64,000 bases of DNA from assembly GCA_016710115.1 (NCBI GenBank), contig JADJLN010000004.1, positions 248,001 through 312,000 on the forward strand, in the 5' to 3' direction. The position numbers were made by a program, and so were the translations under genes. Below the pieces are notes generated by a model. The model had not been told where the DNA came from. It searched no databases and saw only the letters and a list, made by a program, of their open reading frames with translations. This document shows positions 1 to 9,678 of this stretch, piece after piece (the first letter of the stretch is position 1; every line of letters begins with the position of its first letter). Origin of the DNA: Saprospiraceae bacterium (GTDB lineage Bacteria > Bacteroidota > Bacteroidia > Chitinophagales > Saprospiraceae).

Positions 1-300
1 TTCCTCATCAAAGAACTGGGCTTCATCAACTCCGATTACATTGGTGTTTTCAGGGACATCCAGCAGCATACGGGCGTGGCTCACCGGGGTCGATGACATG
101 CTGTTCGCATCATGCGATACCACTTGCACATCGCTGTACCGGATATCAATCCGGGGCTTGAATAATACGACTTCCTGGTTGGCGATGCGTGCCCGGCGAA
201 TGCGCCGAATCAATTCCTCCGTTTTACCGGAAAACATGCTGCCACAGATGACTTCAATCCAGCCGCTCCGCTGGTTTCTGAAGGAGGGTTCCAGGAACAT
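1..300 (-). CDS. tdk: Thymidine kinase, N-terminal 100 residues (cut by window edge)
   Basis: Salvage enzyme that phosphorylates thymidine to dTMP in the cytoplasm. Reading leftward from the ATG at 300, the protein carries the type II thymidine kinase P-loop [11 protein letters not shown] at about residues 35-45 and then the Walker B-like VDEAQFFDE at about residues 90-98, in the spacing expected for the family. The frame stays open to base 1, so the lasso and zinc-binding C-terminal half lies outside the window. It is divergent from the gene at 383. A longer plus-strand frame across this region is only the shadow of this gene. Confidence 0.93.
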   Translation of the reverse strand, partial: MFLEPSFRNQRSGWIEVICGSMFSGKTEELIRRIRRARIANQEVVLFKPRIDIRYSDVQVVSHDANSMSSTPVSHARMLLDVPENTNVIGVDEAQFFDEE

Positions 301-382
301 TTCTATATCTTTGAGACACGAAGGCCGCACTGACTTTCGTTATGGCTGCAAAATAACGCATTTCGCGTCAGACACCCCGCTC

Positions 383-1138
383 ATGGAACGTACGCAAGCC
401 CGGATCCTGCTCCGGAAGATCAACCAAATCTTTGATGCAATAACCGATTCCGGATCTGATCCATCTCGTATCGAAGCGGATCTGTTGCTGGATTATACGC
501 GGCAATTTTACAATGCTCTCATTGCTGAGCCGGAAATGAAGGAAACGACGACGGCTATGCAGGAAGTCATTTCTCCGGCCAGAGTAATCGTACCCGAGTC
601 TGTCCCGGCAACCCCGGATCCTTTGCCCATCGAGGCAATGCAGGAGACGACAGTCAGTCCTGGCTCCAGCAAGGAAGAAACCAGGGATACACCATCCGAA
701 TCGGAACATGTTGAAACGGTGCCTCCAACAGTTCATCCCGTCTCTGTACCTGAACCGGTATCCCTGGCTCCCGAGTTGAAAACGAATGGAACACAGCTTG
801 CGGAAACACCGAGACCGACAGGTAGATCAGCGGTTGCGGACGAATTATTTACTACAGAAGAAGCAAGGGATCTCTCCGACAAGCTGCGAACCAGTCCGAT
901 TGATGACCTTTCCCGGGCCATGGGGATCAATGAGCGTTTTCTGACCATCAATGAGCTCTTTCACGGAGACCATGCTGCATTCGATCAGGCATTGCGAAGA
1001 CTGAATGATCTTTCAACATTCTCTTCCGCCCGGACCTTCCTGGAAGAGGAGATCATCCCCCGGTATGACTGGATGGATGCCAAACGACAGAAGAAAGCCA
1101 TGGTGTTTATCCAACTGGTACGCCGAAGATTTCTCTGA
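383..1138 (+). CDS. Conserved Bacteroidota protein of unknown function
   Basis: A 251-residue cytoplasmic protein without signal peptide or membrane segment. The N-terminal 45 residues look helical. They are followed by about 100 residues of Pro/Thr/Glu/Ser-rich linker of low complexity. A compact helical C-terminal domain of about 90 residues contains GINERFLTINELFHGD, a pattern I recognise from conserved hypothetical proteins of this phylum. The frame is open further upstream to 41, but that part overlaps the start of tdk on the other strand, so I chose the ATG at 383. The rhomboid gene starts 3 bases after its stop, which suggests co-transcription. Its function is unknown. Confidence 0.75.
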   Translation: MERTQARILLRKINQIFDAITDSGSDPSRIEADLLLDYTRQFYNALIAEPEMKETTTAMQEVISPARVIVPESVPATPDPLPIEAMQETTVSPGSSKEETRDTPSESEHVETVPPTVHPVSVPEPVSLAPELKTNGTQLAETPRPTGRSAVADELFTTEEARDLSDKLRTSPIDDLSRAMGINERFLTINELFHGDHAAFDQALRRLNDLSTFSSARTFLEEEIIPRYDWMDAKRQKKAMVFIQLVRRRFL

Positions 1139-1141
1139 TCC

Positions 1142-1861
1142 ATGATCGAAGACCGTGAGGCCGGTTGGTTGGGGCCTTTTCGCCGACCTATTGTCATGGC
1201 CCTCGCATTGGTCGCCGTGTTGTGGGCTTTGCACATCTTGCGCATTGTACATATTCTGCCTTATTCTCCGGCTGATTGGGGTTTGTATCCCCGGAGAAGC
1301 TTTGGACTGCATGGAATCCTGACAGCCCCGTTGGCACACAGTGACTGGAAACATCTGATCTCCAATTCGGTTCCCCTGCTCGCCATGGTGATTATTCTCA
1401 GGGCATTCTTCAAACGCATCGCCTGGCAATCATTGATCATGATTTACCTGTTGACGGGAGTGGCCGTATGGCTGTTCGCCCGATCTGTATTTCACGTGGG
1501 AGCCAGTGGGGTGGTTTACGGTTTGGTGTCCTTCGTATTCTGGTCCGGTGTGTTCCGGCGGAGCATCAAATCCATCGTGTTGTCCTTAATTGTTATTGTT
1601 GTGTACACACCCATGTTTGCGGGTGTCCTGCCGAATCAGGAAGGCATTTCATGGGAGAGTCATCTTTTGGGCGGCATAGTCGGTATCCTGGTTGCATGGT
1701 GGTTCAAACGAGATCTTGAACCGGAAGAGATGGAGACGCCGATAGAAGAGGATAAGAAAAGTCGTTTTCTTGAACCAGACACCTTTTCCATGACGCGCTC
1801 TGAACGAGCACATCAAAAATGGATAACGGATCAGGAAGCAGGGCGGAGGGATACACCCTGA
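1142..1861 (+). CDS. Rhomboid family intramembrane serine protease
   Basis: A 239-residue polytopic membrane protein that should cleave transmembrane helices of substrate proteins inside the bilayer. The family marks are visible: HSDWKHLISN (His/Asn oxyanion-site region, residues 66-75), the nucleophile motif HVGASGVVYG with Ser122, and the general-base His174 in ESHLLGG. About six hydrophobic helices precede a charged cytoplasmic tail of about 50 residues. It follows the unknown gene at 383 by 3 bases and probably shares its transcript. The substrate cannot be inferred from the context. Confidence 0.9.
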   Translation: MIEDREAGWLGPFRRPIVMALALVAVLWALHILRIVHILPYSPADWGLYPRRSFGLHGILTAPLAHSDWKHLISNSVPLLAMVIILRAFFKRIAWQSLIMIYLLTGVAVWLFARSVFHVGASGVVYGLVSFVFWSGVFRRSIKSIVLSLIVIVVYTPMFAGVLPNQEGISWESHLLGGIVGILVAWWFKRDLEPEEMETPIEEDKKSRFLEPDTFSMTRSERAHQKWITDQEAGRRDTP

Positions 1862-1957
1862 GAACATTCCTATCTTCATCGCTCTGAATCATCCGAGTAT
1901 GGCAGTTAAACCGGTGAAAAAAAGGCAACCACACCCACCCCTTCCTGGATTGGCCAG

Positions 1958-3562
1958 GTGTCACGTTATCTGGCACTCTTGATCGTGGTGCTTTTCCTCT
2001 TTATTCGAATCGGGTTTCGAAATATTCCCATAGAACGTGACGAAGGATCTTATGCCTACATGGGTCAGCTCCTGCTCAAGGGCCAGATCCCCTATCAGGA
2101 TTTCTATGAAATGAAACCACCGGCATTATACGTCAGCTATGCTATCCTGAGTGCATTGTCAGGTGGCGATATTGCGATCATGCACGTGTGGATGGCTCTG
2201 TTGCTGGCCATGGGTGGCATGCTCCTGTTTTACCTGGTGCGCAGATGGCTGGATGACGGAGCCGGATTAGTGGCTACGTTGAGCTATATGGTTCTGGCCA
2301 TGATGCCCTTTGCGTCCGGTTTTTCCATTCAGGCCGAACATCTGGTCGCTGTGTTTGCGATCGCCGGGCTATGGGCATTGACACGAGGATTGCAACGTGC
2401 AACCCCGCTGATGATCCTGGTTGGCGGTTTTTTATTGTGTTGGGGATTGCTGGTCAAACAGAACGGCTTGTTCTTTGCCCTGCTGGCGATAACGTTGATT
2501 CCGGCATTCCATCTCTCCGAGAATCGGACACAGTGGCTCAAAAACACTGGACGAGATGGACTCTGGCTGGCGCTCGGTGCAGTCATTCCACTGATCGGGT
2601 TTACATTGATGATGTTGGTCCAGGGAACATTGCAGGACTTCTGGTTCTGGATCGTTGAATATCCCCAGGCGTATACATCCAAAATTGACTGGACATTCGG
2701 CAGAACCTTGCTGGAGAATAGCCTCAAACGCATGTACGAGGGCCAGGAAATGTACTGGATATTGGGTGTCGCTGGGAGCCTGATCATCTGGATGACTTCG
2801 ATCAGCTGGTATAAGAAATGGGCCGTTACGGGAATCCTGTTGGTTGCTGCTCTTTCTGTCATGCCGGGCAAGCGGTTTTATGGCCATTATTTTTTACATT
2901 TTATCCCTGCATTGGCTGTGGGTGCAGGCGCGGCGGTATTTGTTCTTGGTCAATTCGCAGGTCGCTGGATGCCATCCTTTCGACCCTGGTTGGCGCCAAT
3001 TCTGGCCATGGTCCTGTTGTTGCCGACAATGGCCAGCCATGATGCCTATTATTTCAGACCCGATTTCACCAGGATCCTTCGGCAGACGTACGGGACCAAT
3101 CCGTTTCCGGAATCAAAAGATCTTGCAGAATTTCTCAACCGGAAGTATCAACCTGGTGATGGATTGATCGTTCTTGGTTCAGAACCGCAGATCTATGCCT
3201 ATACCCAGGCAGAATGCCCTACCCGCCATCATTTTATGGGATTTTTACTGAAGAATCATCCGCGCGAGAAAGAGTGGCAGAAGGAAGTCATCGATGCGGT
3301 GACGGCCGATCCACCCAAGTATGCAGTATGGGTGCAACACCCGCTCAGCTGGCTTCCGGCTGAAGGGGCCGATCAGGGCATCATCAACTGGGGCTGGAGT
3401 CTCATCCGCAGAGAGTATGTCCCGATTGCCTGGTATGATCAGGTTGATCAATGGTCTTACCGTGCGATCGAAGGAGAAGAGGCCAGAAATTATCAATCCA
3501 AAGGCGAACAATATATGGTCCTGTTGGAACGGCAGGCTCCACCTCCCGGCGATTCGAATTGA
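1958..3562 (+). CDS. GT-C type glycosyltransferase (GT39/PMT_2, ArnT-like)
   Basis: A polytopic membrane protein of 534 residues with about ten hydrophobic helices. Near its N-terminus is RDEGSYAYMGQLLLKG, the acidic luminal loop typical of GT39/PMT_2 enzymes that use a polyprenyl-phosphate sugar donor. A soluble C-terminal domain of about 150 residues follows. It heads a glycan cluster running to 8102. The GTG at 1958 gives a start directly at the first membrane helix. However, an ATG at 1899 would be in frame if the A7 run at 1917-1923 were A8, which adds a basic 20-residue leader (MAVKPVKKK...). The longer form is likelier and the missing base is probably a read error. Acceptor and exact donor are unknown. 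Confidence 0.82.
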   Translation: MSRYLALLIVVLFLFIRIGFRNIPIERDEGSYAYMGQLLLKGQIPYQDFYEMKPPALYVSYAILSALSGGDIAIMHVWMALLLAMGGMLLFYLVRRWLDDGAGLVATLSYMVLAMMPFASGFSIQAEHLVAVFAIAGLWALTRGLQRATPLMILVGGFLLCWGLLVKQNGLFFALLAITLIPAFHLSENRTQWLKNTGRDGLWLALGAVIPLIGFTLMMLVQGTLQDFWFWIVEYPQAYTSKIDWTFGRTLLENSLKRMYEGQEMYWILGVAGSLIIWMTSISWYKKWAVTGILLVAALSVMPGKRFYGHYFLHFIPALAVGAGAAVFVLGQFAGRWMPSFRPWLAPILAMVLLLPTMASHDAYYFRPDFTRILRQTYGTNPFPESKDLAEFLNRKYQPGDGLIVLGSEPQIYAYTQAECPTRHHFMGFLLKNHPREKEWQKEVIDAVTADPPKYAVWVQHPLSWLPAEGADQGIINWGWSLIRREYVPIAWYDQVDQWSYRAIEGEEARNYQSKGEQYMVLLERQAPPPGDSN

Positions 3563-3625
3563 TTACATTGAACAGGAATTCAGGGTTGGGGTAACCCTTA
3601 CACTGAAATCATCGTAACATCGGCT

Positions 3626-4030
3626 ATGTACCCCAAGGCACACGTGATCACGTTTCAGAAAGTTGGCAAACCGATCGAAGGGTATATTTCTATTGCTGAA
3701 TTTGCACATGCCATCCCGTTTGAAGTGAAACGAACCTTCTGGACATATTATACACCAGAACAGGTCATTCGCGGCAGGCATGCCCATTATGAGACCCAAC
3801 AGGTGCTGATCGCGGTCGCTGGCCGAATCCTGGTTCAGACCGAAACACCGGAAGGTGAAGTGGACAGTTTTGTCCTCGAACACCCGCATCAGGGAGTGTA
3901 CATTCCTCCCAATGCCTGGCATACCATGCAGTATTCTCATAATGCAGTACAAATGGTGTTTGCCTCCACCCTGTATGCAGAAAGCGACTACATTCGAGAT
4001 TACCACCTGTTCAAAACGCTTCGAACATGA
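3626..4030 (+). CDS. dTDP-4-oxo-6-deoxyhexose 3,4-ketoisomerase (FdtA/QdtA family cupin)
   Basis: A 134-residue single-domain cupin. It should convert dTDP-4-keto-6-deoxyglucose to the 3-keto sugar, the first committed step towards dTDP-3-amino-3,6-dideoxyhexoses. The family signature is seen as [16 protein letters not shown], with the histidine pair of the active site, followed by [11 protein letters not shown]. The next two genes encode the matching acetyltransferase and aminotransferase, overlapping by 4 bases each, which strongly supports the role. Whether the product has galacto (Fuc3N) or gluco (Qui3N) configuration cannot be told by eye. Confidence 0.88.
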   Translation: MYPKAHVITFQKVGKPIEGYISIAEFAHAIPFEVKRTFWTYYTPEQVIRGRHAHYETQQVLIAVAGRILVQTETPEGEVDSFVLEHPHQGVYIPPNAWHTMQYSHNAVQMVFASTLYAESDYIRDYHLFKTLRT

Positions 4031-4579
4031 TCCATCCTTCGGCACAGGTCGATACAGATCGGATCGGTCCGAACACTCGGGTCTGGCAGTTTGCCATTAT
4101 TCTGGATGGAGCGCAGATCGGTGATTATTGTAACATCAACTGTCACACGTTTATCGAAAACGACGTTGTCCTCGGGGATCAGGTAACTGTTAAGAGTGGA
4201 GTCTTTTTTATGGAATGGGCTTCGCATCGGCAATCGGGTCTTCATCGGTCCGAATGCCACCTTTGTCAATGACCGGTTTCCAAGATCTCAACAATATCCT
4301 GAACATCATGATTTGACCACTCTGGCCGATGATTGCTCGATTGGCGCAGGAGCTGTTATTCTCAACGGGATTCATATCGGACATCATGCTCTGGTTGCCG
4401 CAGGCAGCGTCGTGACGCGCAATGTGCCAGCTCATGGCCTGGTGAGGGGGAATCCAGCCCGCCAAGTTGGCTGGGTAGATCCTTCTGGACATCCACTTCG
4501 CTATGAAGATGGCCAATGGCGGTCGCACGATGGTCAACTTTATAATCAATTTCCACCACCCGAAAATCAATTCGCGTGA
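4027..4579 (+). CDS. dTDP-3-amino-3,6-dideoxyhexose N-acetyltransferase, hexapeptide type (one frame break)
   Basis: A left-handed beta-helix acetyltransferase that should N-acetylate the 3-amino sugar using acetyl-CoA. Hexapeptide repeats run through both halves (for example [51 protein letters not shown]), ending in the usual [12 protein letters not shown]. The frame breaks at the T6 run 4204-4209. Removing one T joins the halves into about 183 residues, the normal size for the family. The ATG overlaps the stop of the ketoisomerase gene. The break sits in a homopolymer and the domain is otherwise complete, so I read it as a sequence error. Confidence 0.82.
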
Positions 4580-5678
4580 ACATACCCTTCTTCAGGTTCG
4601 ATCAGATGCATGGCCCGATTCGGAAGGAACTGCTGGATGCCGCCACCCGCGTGATCGACAGTGGCAATTATATCCTCGGACCCGAAGTCCATTCCTTTGA
4701 ACAGGACTTTGCCCGGTTCTGCCAGGTTGATCATGCCATTGGTGTCGGCAATGGATTGGACGCATTGCACCTTGCTCTGCGCACGTTGGATATCGGACCA
4801 GGCGATGAAGTGATTGTTCCGTCCAATACCTATATCGCCACCCTGCTGGCCGTTTCGTACACCGGTGCGACACCCGTTTTGGTGGAACCAGGGACGAGAC
4901 AGCCAATCTGAACCCGAAAGGGATCGCTGCGGCTATCCGATCGAACACAAAGGCGATCATCCCAGTCCATCTGTATGGCCAGAGTTGTGAAATGGAGGCC
5001 ATTCTGCAGATTGCGGATCAATATGGGGTATATGTGATCGAAGACAATGCCCAATCCCAGGGTGCAGTCTGTCATGGACGGCGCACAGGCAGTTGGGGCC
5101 ATGTGAATGCGACCAGCTTTTACCCCGGAAAGAATATCGGTGCATTGGGTGACGGAGGTGCCCTGACAACCAACGATGCGAATTGGGCAAATCAGGCGCG
5201 TAAATGGCGGAATTATGGTTCTTCTGTCAAGTACTATAATGAAGTCAAAGGCTATAACAGTCGACTGGATGAACTGCAGGCGGCCCTGTTATCCGTCAAA
5301 TTAGCCCGGTTGGATAACTGGAATAAGGAAAGACAAAGGCTGGCTGCTCGATACAATGATGGACTGTCATCCGTTGCCGACATCCAATTGATTCAGGTGG
5401 CAGATCACTGTTCATCCGTTTATCACCTGTATCCGATCCGAACATCTCGCCGGGATGAATTACAACAGGCATTGCAAAAGAGTGGAATAGGAACGCTGAT
5501 CCACTATCCCGTACCTCCTCATCTTCAGGCAGCCTATAACGACTTTGGATGGAAGTCGGGCCAATTTCCTATCGCGGAGAGGCATGCCAGCACCCTCCTT
5601 TCTTTGCCCCTATTTCCCGGATTGAAAGATGACGAGCAGGATCGGATCATGGAAACCATTCAATCCTTCTACAAATGA
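4576..5678 (+). CDS. Sugar 3-aminotransferase, DegT/DnrJ/EryC1 family (one frame break)
   Basis: A PLP-dependent aminotransferase that should aminate the 3-keto sugar made by the gene at 3626. The N-terminal half carries GVGNGLDALHLALR and EVIVPSNTYIATLLAV. The C-terminal half carries VYVIEDNAQSQGA and SFYPGKNIGALGDGG, with the PLP-binding lysine. The frame breaks at GGG 4891-4893. One added G restores a 367-residue protein through ...VEPGDETANLNPKG. The start is a GTG inside the preceding stop codon (GTGA), so translation is probably coupled. Order and identity match ketoisomerase-acetyltransferase-aminotransferase cassettes for Fuc3NAc/Qui3NAc. Confidence 0.88.
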
Positions 5679-7141
5679 AATGGTCCTGGCTGATCGTGCT
5701 GATCGTGCTTTTCGCCGGTCCCGTCATCTGGAGTTGGGACTCGGATACCATTCCGGTTAACAACGGCTTCGGCTGGGATGGGAATATGTATGAGATGTAC
5801 ACCCAATACCTGCCAGAGGCAATAGAACAGGGGGCGATCAATCGGTTTCGGATGCAACGCATGTTGGTACCGGCTACCGTATACGGTATCATGAAACAGG
5901 CGGGGTTAGAACGCACACCTGAGCAGGTGATTCTCGCGTACAGGGTGGTCAATATGGTATGTATCGGTTTGGCAATGGGCGCCTTTCTGTTGTTGGTCCG
6001 GCTTTGCAAGTGGTACTGGGAAACCGCTTTGCTGGCTTTTGCGGCTCTGTTTTTCAGTATGCCCTTTATGAAAATGAGTCTGTTCTATCCCATTCTGGCG
6101 GATATCCCAGCCTTCAGTGTGGGTATGTGGGCCGTGTATTTTTGGGCCAAAGGCTGGCGCGCCGGTTTGCTTGTTACGATCCTGATTGGGGCGTTTACAG
6201 GCCCGACCATGTGGGTTTACGGGTTATTGCTTTTGCCAGGATCGATTCATGTGGAGAGTCGCACCAACTTGTTGGCCAGAAAGTGGTGGACCTTCCTTAT
6301 TCCCATTCTGTTCGGGATAGCCTGGATTTGGGTGTGGCAAACCAAACCGGAAGTATTTCTGGACCCACCCAGCTTTTCGCAATCCGTCAGATTGAATTTG
6401 TTGCCCGTTTCTCTTGGGATTGTATTCCTGTACCTGTGGGGTGCAGGCCAGATTGTGAGGGCAGTACCGTCTATGGTTGAGCGACTGCGATCCTCACAAT
6501 GGTTGTGGTTGATTCCATTTGCAGGGATAATTCTTGGCGTCCAATATGTCATCCAAACATGCGCAGGTCCTGAGGAAGTGCCCCAAACCTGGAGCTCCTA
6601 TATGCTTCTGCTTTTACAACAATCGGTAACGTACCCCGGTGGGTTTTTGATAGCCCATTTTACCTATATCCCGGGCATTGTTCTATTGGGAATATTCGCC
6701 GCACCATATTTTACCAGGGTTATCCTGCAATTTGGACCAGGGCCATTCGCTCTGACATTGGTCGTTCTGGGGATGGCACTCGGCACAGAAACCCGGCAAC
6801 TGATGCAGGTATTGCCCTGGCTGGTTTTTCTCTTTTCGGCAATCCTGGACAAACACTGGCGGTTCAATCCCATATTGCTGGGGATATCGATCCTGGTTCT
6901 CTGGCTGGCTGCCCCTTGGTGGAGTCAATTCGCTATCGAAGCCGGGACACTGGAAGGTCAGTTTCTGCAAGAACCGGCGCAACGGTATTTTCGATTTCAT
7001 GGCCCCTGGATGAATTTTCAGTCCTGGCAGCATCAGGTCTTTATCTTCCTCGGCATCACTGGTTCTCTGGTTTTGTCCTGGAAGTTTGGATTGATCCAAT
7101 CGATCGGCAATTCGGATTCACCTGTTCAAAAACAGAAGTAA
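5675..7141 (+). CDS. Polytopic membrane protein, putative GT-C glycosyltransferase
   Basis: A 488-residue protein with about eleven hydrophobic helices. Between the first two is a loop with GWDGNMYEMYTQYL followed by FRMQRMLVP. An acidic residue in that loop is what GT-C fold transferases use, so a role in moving a lipid-linked sugar onto a glycan is likely but not proven. Its ATG overlaps the aminotransferase stop (ATGA), and the next gene starts one base after its own stop. It is therefore part of the same translationally coupled cluster. Alternatives are a flippase-like or polymerase-like glycan membrane protein. I do not recognise a named family. Confidence 0.6.
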   Translation: MKWSWLIVLIVLFAGPVIWSWDSDTIPVNNGFGWDGNMYEMYTQYLPEAIEQGAINRFRMQRMLVPATVYGIMKQAGLERTPEQVILAYRVVNMVCIGLAMGAFLLLVRLCKWYWETALLAFAALFFSMPFMKMSLFYPILADIPAFSVGMWAVYFWAKGWRAGLLVTILIGAFTGPTMWVYGLLLLPGSIHVESRTNLLARKWWTFLIPILFGIAWIWVWQTKPEVFLDPPSFSQSVRLNLLPVSLGIVFLYLWGAGQIVRAVPSMVERLRSSQWLWLIPFAGIILGVQYVIQTCAGPEEVPQTWSSYMLLLLQQSVTYPGGFLIAHFTYIPGIVLLGIFAAPYFTRVILQFGPGPFALTLVVLGMALGTETRQLMQVLPWLVFLFSAILDKHWRFNPILLGISILVLWLAAPWWSQFAIEAGTLEGQFLQEPAQRYFRFHGPWMNFQSWQHQVFIFLGITGSLVLSWKFGLIQSIGNSDSPVQKQK

Positions 7142-8102
7142 ATGGCTTTAATCTCCATCATCATTCCCTGTTATTTCAACGAGGAGAATATTCCGGTCAC
7201 GTTTGCCCGGTTGCACGCGATGGAGTCATCTCTGCCTGATGGTACAGAGGTGGAGTATCTGTTTATCGACGATGGTTCCGGTGATGGGACACTTTCTGTT
7301 TTACACGACCTGCAGGCGAATGAACCCGATCGGATAGTGGTCATCAAACTGGCTGGAAATGTAGGTTCGTACAACGCCATCCTGGCTGGGATGCATCATG
7401 CCAATGGGGATTGTTGCACCGTGCTTTCCGCAGACCTCCAGGATCCACCAGAACTGATTCCGCAGATGTTCGCTTTTTTGGCAGAACAGCATCAAACTGG
7501 TCATGGCGAATCGACAACGACGGGAAGAAGGGTTTGTCAAACGGATTCTGGCACAAACGTTTCATTGGTTGATCCGCCGATTTGCATTGAAGAATATTCC
7601 TCCAGGAGGTTTCGATTTTGTTCTTTTCGACCGGTCTCTGTGTGAAGAAGTGGTCCAAATGAATGAGAAGAACACAAATACCCTGTTTCTACTTCCCTGG
7701 CTGGGATACCCGTATGTGAGTATCCCCTATGTGCGCCAGAACGGAGATCGGTAAGTCCAGATGGACTACCGCCAAGAAGATCAAGCTGTTTATAGATTCC
7801 TTTATCGCCTTCTCCTTTTTTCCGATCCGGCTGATCACTGCCAGCGGCCTGCTCTTGGGCGTTTCTGCTATCGGGTATGCCGTGTATATCTTGATTGCGC
7901 GAATGACAGGACAGATCGAAGTCGAAGGTTGGTCTGCACTGATGATGGTCATCCTGTTCGTTTCCTCCTTCCAGATGATTGCTCTGGGCATCCCGGTGAA
8001 TACCTCTGGAGAACACTGGATGCAGCGCGAAACCGACCCAATTATGTGGTGGATCAAATTCTGGACCAACGATCACCAACGAAATCAGACAAAGATCAAT
8101 AA
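7142..8102 (+). CDS. Polyprenyl-phosphate glycosyltransferase, GT2 (GtrB/DPM1-like; three frame breaks)
   Basis: It should transfer a sugar from a nucleotide donor to polyprenyl phosphate at the inner face of the membrane. The GT-A domain shows LISIIIPCYFNEEN, FIDDGSGDGT and SADLQDPPELIP. The C-terminus has two membrane helices (around FIAFSFFPIRLITASG and VILFVSSFQMIALG), as in GtrB/ArnC-type enzymes. Frame breaks lie at T6 7474-7479 (one T too many), near 7738-7742, and at CCC 7992-7994 (one C missing). Correcting them gives about 319 residues ending ...SPTKSDKDQ. The product would supply the GT-C proteins upstream. The 3' end overlaps the convergent symporter gene by 7 bases. Confidence 0.83.
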
Positions 8103-9599
8103 CCAAGGGACACAGGGCCATTGTCCGAATCCTGATAGGAGATCAGCCACAAACCCAGAAACATCAACAAACCATTTACGGCGATCACCAGAAACCCCAG
8201 TTTGAAGCCAGCCAGCAAGACGTCTGACCAGGTGTTGAGTACCCAGGTGAGAGCAGGTGCTAGGATTGCCAATGGCAGCACCCAGCGATCTCTGACCTGA
8301 CGTCGGGTCAGTATGCCGAATGCAAACAGACCGAGAATCGGGCCATAGGTATATCCGGCCACTTCGAACAGCTTAGTGATCACCGCATCATTGTGGACCA
8401 TTGAAAATCCAAGGATGACCAGAAATAAAACGACGGACATTCCCAGATGGACTCTCTTGCGGATCTGGATCTGACGAGCCTCCGGTTGCTTGTTTTTTTT
8501 CGATCCCCAGAAAGTCAACACAGAAGGATGTGGTCAGCGCCGTCAATGCAGAATCAGCACTGGAATAGGCTGCAGCGATCAATCCGATAATGAACGCGAC
8601 ACCTACAGCGGCAGGTAAATACTGCAAGGCCAGAATTGGATACAACTGGTCACTTTTAGCAGGAAGAACCATGTGGATATGATCGGCATAGAGATACAGC
8701 AATGCACCCAGGCTCAAAAACATCAGGTTGGCAAGAACGAGGACAATGCAAAATGTCAGCATATTTTTTTGCGATTCTCCGAGAGTCCGGCAAGCCAGAT
8801 TTTTCTGCATCATGTCCTGGTCCAGACCAGTCATGACGATCGTGATCAGCGCACCACTGAGAAACTGCTTGAAAAAGTTATTGGGGTCCGACCAGCCACC
8901 TGAAAAGGAAAACACCTGGCTCAGGTCACTGTCATGAACCATCACCAGCGCATCCAGTGGCCCTCCGCCCAACTCACGGCCGATATAAAAGATGGTCAAC
9001 CCGACTGCAGCCAACATGAAGACGGTTTGCAGGACGTCAGTAAAAATGATCGTTTGCATACCGTTATGTTGGGTATAGGTCCAGATCAGTAAAATACTGA
9101 TTGCCACTGTAGCCCAGAATGGAATGCCCATTGGGCCGAGTACAAATTGATCGAGGACCATGGCGACCAGAAAGAGTCGGAACGATGATCCAATGATCCG
9201 GCTAATCAGGAAAAAAGCAGCTCCGGTCTTATAGCTGGTGGTACCGAATCGTTTTTCCAGATACCCGTAGATCGTAGTCAGATTCAACCGGTAATAAAGT
9301 GGTAAAAGAACCAACGCGATTACCGTATATCCCAGCAGGTATCCCAGGACAACCTGAAAGTAGGAGAAGTTGCTGTTCATCCCGTCTGTGCCAACGACGC
9401 CCGGGATCGAAATAAAGGTGACACCCGACAGAGAAGCCCCAATCATGCCGATCGCGATCCAGACCCAGTGGGTTTTGCGACCAGCTAGAAAAAATGTGGC
9501 ATTGTCGTTCTGTTTGCCGGTTAATCGGGAGATCAGGAAGAGGATGGCGAAATAGCCAAGGATGATCATGCCGATCAGATAGGGAGTCAAATGGTTCAT
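8096..9599 (-). CDS. Sodium:solute symporter, SSS family (one frame break)
   Basis: A membrane transporter that uses the sodium gradient to take up an unknown solute. The first 13-helix part includes ARKTHWVWIAIGMIGASLSG, FISIPG and AAYSSADSALTALTTSF, features of the SSS/PutP family. The frame breaks at T8 8493-8500 (A8 on the coding strand). Dropping one base joins ...DFLGIEK to NKQPEARQIQIRKRV and the last four helices, giving about 500 residues. It lies downstream of upp on the same strand with 79 bases between, and unlike the symporter at 53705 it has no small membrane partner in front. Confidence 0.85.
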
Positions 9600-9678
9600 A
9601 CGAAAGGATCACCATGGTTGAATGGATCAACCAAGGTAGTGCTTCGTCAGTGAATCACAGGCGCCTGTGGGAAGAGGG

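Noticed and set aside
41..382. N-terminal extension of the unknown protein at 383
   Set aside because: It overlaps the coding start of thymidine kinase on the other strand, and the extra residues look like translated antisense.
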